Origin: Calcarisporiella thermophila CBS 279.70
Taxonomy: Eukaryota; Calcarisporiellomycota
DNA length: 27,930 nt
NCBI RefSeq assembly: GCF_041956535.1
Contig: NW_027192194.1
Location: 20,654-48,583 of the forward strand
Direction of reading: 5' to 3'
This document shows positions 21,256 through 27,930 of the stretch, piece by piece; position 1 is the stretch's first letter; every line of letters starts with the position of its first letter. A program made the position numbers and the translations under genes. The notes under the pieces were generated by a model that had not been told where the DNA came from, did not search any database, and saw nothing but the letters and a program-made list of their open reading frames with translations.

Positions 21256-22519
21256 ATGCTAGAGACATACTTCGGCCACATCAAGACCACTCAGGATGCC
21301 CTGCTGATCTTCGAAGCATGCCGCATGGGCATGCTGCCGCGCGCCCAGAAGAGACTTTCGGAGAAGGAGCGGGGCGCCGTGCGCTCCGGAGCGGTGTTCG
21401 TGTGGGATGAAAAAGAAGCATCCATGCGTCGCTGGACGGATGTAAGTGATGAATCATGGAGCGATGTGCTGCGGCTCCTCTCCTTCCCCCCCCCCCCACC
21501 CTTTCTGAGGCATGATCATGGATTTTCTCTCCCTTCCCCCACGGCCCCCTGGACTCCCCCTCTCAATGGACTCGCTCCTCTAACGCACTTGTTACCTGCT
21601 GTAGGGAAGGCACTGGTCGCCCAGCCGGGTCAGCGGAAACTTCCTTTCGTACCGCGAGCTGGAGGCCAAGCGACGAGACACTGAGGACAACAGCATCTGC
21701 CCCGCACGCCCCACCTTTGCCTTCAAGGCCGACGGCCTTATCAAGCAGTCTTACAGCGTTAACACCGTGGACAACCGCCGCCTCCACCTGATATGCTACT
21801 ACTCTCGCAAAGATGTTCTGAACCATCGCCTACCGGTCCCAACAAAGGACGAGAGACTGAGCAGCATCACCGTGCCGGTGGGATACTATCTGGATTCCAC
21901 GGGGGCGGCCCCGTCCGATCAACCCGCCGCGCAGCAACCGGATCTTCCGCCGCAGCAGTCGCCGCCCCACAGGAGATCCTCGATGCCCTACCCCTCGCAA
22001 GCTTTCGCACCCCCCAACGAACCCCAGCCACATCCGCCGCTGCTTCACCACCATCCGCATCCGCATCCGCATCCGCATCCACTCCACCAGCCACCGCAAC
22101 CATTTCAGCATCCACCCCAGCATTTGCATCCTCAAGGAAGACCTCTGGTAGTGTCTCAATCCGCGCCAGCTCACGCAAACCCCCATTCCTATCACCCTAC
22201 CCCCGCCACTCCTCCCCAAATGACCCTGAGCCCCTCCTCTAGCTCAGAGGACGACGAGCGGAACGGAGGCCTGTACGCCCTGAGCGCCGCGTCCGAGATG
22301 CTGTCCCACGCAAGCGTCCCGCCGCTAAGCAACACCAACGGCAACCTCGGCCTTCCCACGAACACCAACGTCTCTGGCGCCATCCCTCTGCCGAGTGACC
22401 CAGTGGGATATGGGCATCCCAGAATACTCCCTCCCCCCCAGGATATCCCCTGGAGCAAGGCCAAAAACTCGGAGGATGCGCGACAACTCAACTTGATTTA
22501 TTCGGAACTAAGGCTATGA
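21256..22519 (+). CDS. WOPR-domain transcription factor of the Gti1/Pac2 family
   Basis: Two exons (21256–21441, 21605–22519) join in phase 0 across a 163-nt intron and give 366 residues. WOPRa starts almost at the N-terminus: ETYFGHIKTTQDALLIFEAC, LPRAQKRLSEKERGAVRSG, VFVWDEKEASMRRWTDGRHW and SPSRVSGNFLSYRELE. WOPRb follows with LIKQSYSV and RLHLICYYSR (about 107–135). In the family these form one DNA-binding unit controlling switches between growth forms, mating or virulence (Wor1, Ryp1, Gti1, Pac2, Sge1). The C-terminal half is low complexity: Pro/His/Gln-rich with an HPHPHPHPHP run, then a Ser-rich acidic patch. Whether it is the Gti1 or Pac2 branch cannot be told without a tree. The gene is GC-rich, with strong G/C bias at third codon positions. 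Confidence 0.94.
22052..22080 (+). repeat. (CATCCG)n microsatellite inside the WOPR gene
   Basis: Four perfect CATCCG units plus a partial fifth encode the His-Pro run. Slippage here would change the length of the low-complexity tail in steps of two residues without a frameshift. Confidence 0.85.
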
Positions 22520-22552
22520 TCGTGTATTTCTTGTTCGAGTTGCCTCGTCTTT

Positions 22553-22572
22553 TTCTTCTTCTTCTTCTTCTT
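22553..22572 (+). repeat. (CTT)n microsatellite in the 3' region of the WOPR gene
   Basis: About seven CTT units 35 bp after the WOPR stop, probably in its 3' UTR. From here to 22949 the sequence is T-rich with nothing else recognisable. Confidence 0.7.
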
Positions 22573-22949
22573 GAATGTAATATTTGCTCTTCTGTTTCTC
22601 TATCTGCTTCTTTAAAAGTATGTAATTAATGATGGTAAATTCTTCATCTTTTTATATTTTTACAATTCCTCCAGCTTGGCTGGTTTTTTTTATTCTACGC
22701 AATTTTCTCTTGTGTTTACCTGTCTGTTAAGTAGTAATGATATATTTCTAAAAGTACTCGAATAAACAATTCTCTGTGAAAACCATGCCAAATACTTGGG
22801 CATATCAATTTCTAGTCTTATTTTTATCTTTCTTTCTGTGGATCGGCCCAATCCTTGAGCCAGGTGATGTCAGTGGCCTTTAAGAGATGCGTACTGATTT
22901 CTATCCTCCGATTGCATTTCGCTTTTAGCCCACCGCCACTCAACCGGTT

Positions 22950-23616
22950 ATGGAGCAATCCGAGGAAAACGAGAGCAGGATCGGTAAGAGAAAAATGCCC
23001 AAGTAGGTAGCTCTATTTTTTGCTCATGCAACTCAAATACTAATCGGATGAATCGCCTGCATGGGCCGTGAGAATTGGAATGAAAATTACTAAATATAAC
23101 CACATTCTCTTGCGCATATTGCCCGATCAACTGGATGCTTGCGCATCGCGTGCTGAGACCGGCCTATTTTCCTCCTCGATGCTTATTTGGAAAGCCAGCT
23201 TGAAATTTAAGGCTGCTCTGGAATAAGCGTCGGGCCGAGTTAGCCTCCAAGCTATTTTGGAGTCAATTGAAAGGATTGAAAGGATTTGGTTTGGTGTATC
23301 AACCGCGAAAAAAAAAACAGGGCGATGGGACCATATCAATCACCAAGGGGCTGACTCGATAGCATGGAATGTTTGGAAGATAGGCAAGGAGATTTACAGG
23401 TGTTCTTCACCTGTGACCCTGCGTTGTTTGCGCTTTGCCTTGACTAACACCCAGACAAGACTGTAAAATTTTATTGCATCTCACTTTTTTTTTCTATTTT
23501 ACTTTACTCTTAGTTGCCACCCCGATCTCTACAATCGAGTCGATGCAAATGGACTGCTTAATCTCAAATGCACCATACTATTCGAGGAAAAAATGGTGAG
23601 CAGGCCTTATGAATAG
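22950..23616 (+). pseudogene. Probable broken MATH-domain gene
   Basis: One reading frame, assembled as 22950–23002, 23073–23399 and 23514–23616, stays in phase across two GT–AG introns. The first intron has TACTAAT, a near-consensus branch point (about 23037–23043), upstream of its acceptor; the second is 114 nt. The product resembles a meprin/TRAF homology (MATH) sandwich in order and spacing: GLFSSSMLIWKASLKF, GRVSLQAILES, IWFGVSTAKKKTG, WDHINHQGADSIAWNVWK, HPDLYNRVDANGLLNLKCTI. However, a TAA (23224–23226) interrupts the frame in what would be a loop between the first strands. TAA is used as an ordinary stop by LHS1 and RPC19 here, so recoding is unlikely. No BTB or other partner domain follows. 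The MATH assignment is by eye and moderately confident; decay or an assembly error could explain the stop. Confidence 0.45.
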
Positions 23617-24705
23617 GTAGATATCGAGCGATACCTTAAAACAAAGCCGTACTAACCTCTCTACCTCGTGGGAATCTAGTGAAATGCTGGTGGTGGTTTA
23701 ATGATAACAAGATATGGGCTTTGTTTTTGAAAGGAAATTCAATAATGAAAGTGAAAGGAAGAGCCTATCTCAGCAATGAGATAATAACAGCACTATTCTT
23801 GGCTATCTAGCACAACTAAATGACTGCTTGAGAGGTGCGGGGAGAGTGGGGAAAAACAAATATATCGAATATCTGGAAGTTAACTTGGATCTTCTATCTA
23901 CGGCCCTAGTTCAATGCGGCACATTCGAGATTAAAAAGTGAATCTTAGGTCTAGAGCGCCCAGAACTTAGGGTAGGTAACTTGAGTCAATCTAAATTATC
24001 TTATCAAGGGCTTTTGGTAGAGTAAATCATATGAAGTGTCACTGATTATATACTCGATAATTCAAGCAATGATTACTTTAAGTAAAACTTTACAAAACGA
24101 GAATAATTGGGCGATCAAATCAATGAGCATGCCCATTTCCATACGGTATACTTTGCCAACCCCTTTATCCCTCCTCCATTCGTAAAACCAAGCAAGTTTC
24201 CTCGTCTCCACCTGAACTGACCTTTCTATCTATTTAACCTTATAACCTACTTTCTAGTGAGGGATGCCATAGCTCTCTACTGAAAAAAGACTGGCTATAT
24301 TATGCAGGGTACCCTTTTACACCAGAATCACTTAGGTTCCGCCCAAAACCTACCGAAAATGATTTATCCCGTTTCTATCTTGTAAAACGGTCGATACCGT
24401 ATCCTGTGCTATTGCCACTCTAGGTCGCGCTACGAGGTAGATTTTAAGTCTCAGAGTACCTTGTAAAAACGTTGTTCCATTTTACCATTTACAGATGACG
24501 CCAATTGATTTTGGAACCACCTAAAGGCGCTATTTCAGAAAATAACCATAATAGTCATTCTATTTGGGTACGTGTTCAAGAAAATGACCCATTACACGAA
24601 AATAGCCAAGAAAAGCTGCATAGTGTGAAATAGCATTGAGTCCAGTTGTGTATGTACATGAAATAATAAAGAGGAGAAAAAAGGAAAGGAAGGATAAAGG
24701 AAATA
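23617..24705. other. Non-coding region
   Basis: About 1.1 kb with frequent stops in all frames. No RNA gene, tandem repeat or recognisable transposon piece was found. Confidence 0.4.
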
Positions 24706-24723
24706 GAGTAAACAAGTGAGATA

Positions 24724-25175
24724 TTTTTTTTTTTGTTTAGGAAGATCTTTATTAAAAACTATCCTTTTTAGTTCTTAATAAAGGACATTGATAGACATCA
24801 GAAAACAAGAAATACATGGGGGATGTATAGAGAGTGTGCACATCTTTCCTATTTTTCAAGAAAAGTGGTATACGAAAGAGGGAAGGAGAAAAAAAAAATT
24901 AGAATATGGGTGGCAGGGTATTCAACATAGTCGTATCGGAGTTAAGTATTTTGGTTGAAGAATATTTCGTCTTCTTGGACTTGTATCCAACTTCCCTTAC
25001 ACCAAAGCTCTTGGAAAACTTCTTTTTTATCCTTTATGGACGCTGACCACCATTTGGACCTCACGATTTTTTGTATCTCGTGTCCTAGTTGATCAGCGAG
25101 CGCTATTTCGCTTGGTTGGGCGTTGCCCATTATCATCGATAATCTGGATCGATAGATGATCTATATCGCTGCAGA
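24724..25175 (-). mobile_element. 5'-truncated LINE copy A (3' end of reverse-transcriptase ORF, 3' UTR, poly(A))
   Basis: The minus-strand frame 25136–24942 encodes the C-terminal end of a LINE polyprotein (IQKIVRSKWWSASIKDKKE, FQELWCKGSW). It closely matches the larger fragment at 25930–26446. Homology stops near 25175, so the copy is truncated at its 5' end, as is typical after target-primed reverse transcription. The 3' UTR ends in a 14-bp stem-loop (24747–24783), 12 nt before a tail of eleven A (24724–24734 read on the minus strand). The remaining frame runs to a stop without interruption, so the copy may be fairly young. Confidence 0.8.
24747..24783 (-). repeat. 3'-terminal stem-loop of LINE copy A
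   Basis: The arms at 24747–24760 and 24770–24783 pair over 14 positions with a 9-nt loop. The only DNA mismatch becomes a G·U pair in the minus-sense RNA, so the RNA stem is complete. Its place next to the poly(A) tail is that of the 3' stem-loops recognised by some LINE reverse transcriptases. Confidence 0.75.
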
Positions 25176-25349
25176 TTAGATTCTCCTGAGTAAAAATGAG
25201 GTGATTTTTTTCCTCTAAGGGCACGAAAATTTGCATCCTGTGGTTTATTTAATATATATGACAAATGTGAGACATGCTTCCGAACAAGATTATTAAGTAC
25301 TAGAAAACACGGGATATAATTTAAAGAGTTCCGTGCTTGGAAAAGTCGG

Positions 25350-25416
25350 ATTAGGTGTTCTTTGCTTCCTCGAAATTGAAGGCTACCTCCTAGTTGTCAT
25401 CCACTGAGTAAAAGTG
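25350..25416 (-). pseudogene. Remnant of a LINE ORF1-like sequence
   Basis: On the minus strand this reads D-D-N-stop-E-V-A-F-N-F-E-E-A-K-N-T. It aligns with INDDQLVAFNFEKAMNT encoded at 26846–27061, with an in-frame stop. It ends abruptly at the poly(A) tail of the element whose end lies at 25417–25468, as though that element had inserted into it. The 175 bases before it (25176–25349) have no recognisable content. Confidence 0.5.
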
Positions 25417-25468
25417 TTTTTTTTTTTTTGATCAATTAATGGAAACTTTTATTTAATTTCCATATAGT
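25417..25468 (-). mobile_element. 3' end of LINE copy B, running into the gap
   Basis: On the minus strand a hairpin (25439–25463) is followed by TTGATC and a tail of thirteen A (25417–25429). The end is clearly homologous to copy C at 27796–27837, including the GATC just before the tail. Whether this is the 3' end of the reverse-transcriptase fragment across the gap is unknown: copy A, which matches that fragment in its coding part, has a different 3' terminus. Confidence 0.65.
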
Positions 25469-25929
25469 NNNNNNNNNNNNNNNNNNNNNNNNNNNNNNNN
25501 NNNNNNNNNNNNNNNNNNNNNNNNNNNNNNNNNNNNNNNNNNNNNNNNNNNNNNNNNNNNNNNNNNNNNNNNNNNNNNNNNNNNNNNNNNNNNNNNNNNN
25601 NNNNNNNNNNNNNNNNNNNNNNNNNNNNNNNNNNNNNNNNNNNNNNNNNNNNNNNNNNNNNNNNNNNNNNNNNNNNNNNNNNNNNNNNNNNNNNNNNNNN
25701 NNNNNNNNNNNNNNNNNNNNNNNNNNNNNNNNNNNNNNNNNNNNNNNNNNNNNNNNNNNNNNNNNNNNNNNNNNNNNNNNNNNNNNNNNNNNNNNNNNNN
25801 NNNNNNNNNNNNNNNNNNNNNNNNNNNNNNNNNNNNNNNNNNNNNNNNNNNNNNNNNNNNNNNNNNNNNNNNNNNNNNNNNNNNNNNNNNNNNNNNNNNN
25901 NNNNNNNNNNNNNNNNNNNNNNNNNNNNN
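25469..25929. other. Assembly gap (461 N)
   Basis: N run inside the LINE-rich interval, probably caused by the near-identical repeats on its two sides. The open frames drawn through it are artefacts. Confidence 1.
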
Positions 25930-26645
25930 GTATCCAACTTCCTTTACACCAAAGCTCTTGGAAATCTTCTTTCTTATCCTTTATGGACGCTGACCACCAT
26001 TTGGATCTCACGATTTTTTGCATTTCGTGTCCTAGTCGTTCAGCGAGCGTTATTTCGCTTGGTTGGGCGTTATCCATTATTATCGATAATCTTGATCGAT
26101 AGATGATCCAGATTGCTACATCATGGACCGTTGATACTACTTCCCGTTGGTAGCCCATGGTTTTGTAGTCTGTTCCAAATAGTCTGTCTTCCTTGGTTGA
26201 TTCGTGGGCTCTCACTCCAAGAATGCGGCAGACGTAACCGTCTACCGTTTGCCATAACTGACTTATGGCCGGGCATTCCAGGTAGGCATGGCTAATGGTT
26301 TCCATTGCGTTGGTTGTGCATCGCTTGCAAATATTAGGTTCTCCTGTCCACTTACTAGTGATGATGTTTGTCACCAATCTGTGTTTCATGAGTCTCCATC
26401 TTAGTGTCATATGCTTGGGTTCGCTCGGCCGCTTTTTCCAGTACATCCAAAGTTACCTCTCAACTGATGGAATCACTTGAGGTCTCTTTCCATTTCGGAG
26501 TGATATTCTCTCCTTTGCTTGTCTTGTAGAGCCTCCCGATTTTTGTACGGAAGTTTTTGATCTTTGTGCCAGCTAGAACACATTTACCCAGCGGGAACGT
26601 GCATGGTCCTTCAATCTGTGGTTTACCCTGTAGCAGGGTCTAATA
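25930..26645 (-). pseudogene. LINE reverse-transcriptase C-terminal fragment, frameshifted
   Basis: Minus-strand coding sequence for the region downstream of the RT domain. One frame (about 26645–26475) reads LAGTKIKNFRTKIGRLYKTS, then must shift to the frame 26446–25930. That frame has the zinc-binding RT tail: LRWRLMKHRLVTN, then CKRCTTNAMETISHAYLECP, a CxxC–H–C (zf-RVT) pattern, then QLWQTVDGYV and IVRSKWWSASIKDKKE. The frameshift near 26470, a TAA in the second frame just upstream of MYWKKRP, truncation at the 5' side and the gap at the 3' side make it non-functional. It shares about 200 bp of strong similarity with copy A (24975–25175). Confidence 0.82.
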
Positions 26646-26722
26646 AAAAAAAACACGCCCAAAAATTTCAAAAAAAATTAAACATAAGTAGGTTAGACTT
26701 ACGAACATCACGTGAGCAAATT

Positions 26723-26795
26723 GGGTGTATGGCCAAATGGATAAGGCGCCTGACTACGAATCAGGAGATTCCAGGTTCGACCCCTGGTACGCTCG
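26723..26795 (+). tRNA. tRNA-Arg (anticodon ACG), intronless
   Basis: A 73-nt cloverleaf: acceptor GGGTGTA/TACGCTC with discriminator G, D arm with GCC/GGC stem, anticodon stem CCTGA/TCAGG with loop CTACGAA (anticodon ACG at 26756–26758), and T arm CCAGG-TTCGACC-CCTGG. Both internal Pol III promoter boxes are intact and a T6 terminator begins at 26801. The gene is embedded among LINE fragments; the nearest starts about 80 bp upstream. Confidence 0.94.
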
Positions 26796-26800
26796 AAGTC

Positions 26801-26806
26801 TTTTTT
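26801..26806 (+). terminator. Pol III terminator of tRNA-Arg
   Basis: T6 run five bases after the tRNA. Confidence 0.75.
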
Positions 26807-26845
26807 GTCAATTATGACCCTATTTAGTCTGTAGCTAATGGCACT

Positions 26846-27061
26846 CTAGTCATTTCTAATTTTGCAATAAAATATTTTTTGATATCGCGTCCTTGAAAGA
26901 TCTATGCTTGAAACGTTGGTCTTGGTGTTCATTGCTTTCTCGAAATTGAAAGCTACCAACTGGTCATCGTTGATTTTGACTGGCAAGCTCTTTACCCATA
27001 TCTGCATGAATCTTTCTACACCTTTATTCCTCTGTGCCAGTATCCACTGTCCATTGATCAC
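26846..27061 (-). pseudogene. LINE ORF1-like fragment
   Basis: A 71-codon frame (FMQIWVKSLPVKINDDQLVAF, then NFEKAMNTKTNVS) whose middle is repeated, with a stop, at 25350–25405. Repetition next to LINE RT fragments on the same strand indicates that it is transposon-derived. The IWVKSLP…DDQLVAF pattern would fit an RNA-binding ORF1 domain, but this is a guess. The interval 27062–27614 holds nothing else I can recognise. Confidence 0.45.
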
Positions 27062-27614
27062 AAGAAATAGATCGGATTGAAAGAAACTTTCGAATGCAAT
27101 ATCATTATGCTCTTAGTTACCATAACGATTGCAATCCTCGTCTTGTATACGTTTTAGTCCATAATATCTTGTAGGAGAGTTTTTGCTGGTTCTTGCCTTG
27201 TGTCTCATCGAAACATCCGAATAGTCGGTCGTATCTTTGGATTTGTGGCCGGGTTCTATCTAGGAACCTCTGCTGGAGTCTATAGGACCGTCTCCAAAAA
27301 TCGCCGAATCTTTTGCAATAGAATATATCGAAAGCTAGAAAAAAAGGTGGATTATCTTTATACCCCCGTCTTTATTGTTTAAGAAGACTCTAGAATACAA
27401 TCGTTACATTATTAAAAGTAATAAAATGAGAGAAAAGCTAGAAATTAACGCGATATTGCAATTCGGGATAAGTTGATCATAACGAATTTTCTCCTCAAAT
27501 GGGTAGATGAGTAATAAAAACTCAACTAACTGTGGGTATTAGGGAACAACTTGGTAAGATATATGAAGAGAGAGTTATGAAGAAAGAGAAGGGGTAGTAG
27601 TAGGGACTACTTCG

Positions 27615-27790
27615 TCAATCCAGTTCTAGAGCCGCTCTATTAGCTCCTTCTTTCACAGCGCCCATTTTACACCACCTGCTTCGAAACTGTTCAATTTGTC
27701 GCTTTTTTCGGGCTCTTGTTAGTTCGGCTCCTATAGCCTCCTCAATATCCAACTTGGCCCGATTGATGATAGTTTCGGATGAGTAAAGAT
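27615..27790 (-). pseudogene. Coding-like fragment downstream of LINE copy C, probably transposon-derived
   Basis: Immediately after the poly(A) tail of copy C, the minus strand is open to 27615. It encodes a charged, helical segment (AKLDIEEAIGAELTRARKKR, then IEQFRSRWCKMGAVKEG). It resembles the basic linker between endonuclease and RT regions of LINE polyproteins, but the evidence is compositional. If real, copy C inserted into an older element. Confidence 0.35.
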
Positions 27791-27795
27791 GGTCC

Positions 27796-27930
27796 TTTTT
27801 TTTTTGATCAATCAACGGAAACTTTATTAGTTTCCGTAGCTTACAAGAGTTTAATGATTACAATGAAATAAGAAAGGGGGGAATAAAGGGTAAATTAGAT
27901 GTATATAGTGATCGGGTATTTGGTGAAAGA
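27796..27930 (-). mobile_element. 3' end of LINE copy C (continues beyond the window)
   Basis: On the minus strand: 3' UTR sequence entering from the window edge, a 9-bp hairpin with 5-nt loop (27815–27837), then GATTGATC and a tail of ten A (27796–27805). The last 35 bases are homologous to copy B (25430–25465). The coding part lies outside the window. Confidence 0.65.

Noticed and set aside
22029-22180. Minus-strand Asp/Ala-rich and Arg/Met-rich frames opposite the WOPR His-Pro run
   Set aside because: They are complements of the CATCCG microsatellite and have no independent support.
23224-23226. Idea that TAA is recoded (stop reassignment) in the MATH-like frame
   Set aside because: TAA terminates LHS1 and RPC19 at the expected family ends, so the code is standard and the stop is real or an error.
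24706-25212. GAGTAAA sequences as target-site duplications of LINE copy A
   Set aside because: The motif flanks both sides of copy A (24706 and 25188), but the surrounding bases differ (CAAGTGAG against AATGAGG) and the same motif also lies beside copies B and C. A shared target preference fits better than a duplication of one site.
1-27930. CRISPR arrays, bacterial operons or prophage genes
   Set aside because: No regularly spaced repeats or bacterial gene layout. Introns, tRNA introns and fungal families show nuclear eukaryotic DNA.

Overview
This is nuclear DNA of a fungus, most likely an early-diverging (non-Dikarya) lineage. The evidence is split genes with short GT–AG introns (about 57–115 nt), a tRNA gene with a canonical nuclear tRNA intron, a fungus-specific WOPR (Gti1/Pac2) transcription factor, a Kex2-type secreted propeptide, a five-FAS1-domain protein like fission yeast Fsc1, and LINE retrotransposon debris. 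The ER chaperone ends in KDEL rather than the HDEL of many yeasts. The species cannot be named from the sequence alone. Two assembly gaps (20383–21055 and 25469–25929) interrupt the window.

Left part (1–12.6 kb), AT-rich and loosely packed: tRNA-Ala(UGC) with intron; a nine-exon GRP170/Lhs1-type ER Hsp70 (minus); TRAPP subunit TRAPPC1/Bet5 (minus) with a Ser-rich insertion; about 1.8 kb without a convincing gene; a 98-residue secreted, methionine-rich propeptide with its own TATA box and poly(A) signal (plus); a four-pass DUF4436-like membrane protein (minus); about 2.2 kb of AT-rich non-coding DNA; a leucine-rich-repeat protein with a Cys cluster (minus); tRNA-Val(CAC).

Middle part (12.6–17.1 kb): a 25-bp-arm foldback sequence, an unrecognised 216-residue single-exon gene, then a compact run: RPC19 (minus) and SWC5 (plus) sharing a 169-bp divergent promoter, and a small unrecognised ORF (minus) diverging from the Fsc1-like gene.

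Right part (17.1–27.9 kb): the Fsc1-like fasciclin gene grows strikingly GC-rich towards its 3' end. It is followed by a GC-rich spacer, a gap, the GC-rich WOPR regulator, and a probably broken MATH-domain gene. From 24.7 kb to the end lies a bed of 5'-truncated, frameshifted LINE fragments, all on the minus strand, with a tRNA-Arg(ACG) among them. Three poly(A)-tailed LINE ends carry a stem-loop just before the tail, and four A-tracts are each followed within 4–11 nt by the same TTTACTC heptamer.

The named genes are mostly unrelated housekeeping functions (ER folding, ER–Golgi tethering, Pol I/III transcription, SWR1 chromatin remodelling, vacuole/autophagy), as expected in a eukaryote. The most novel item is the Met-rich secreted peptide at 6765–7061: half of its predicted mature 36 residues are methionine.
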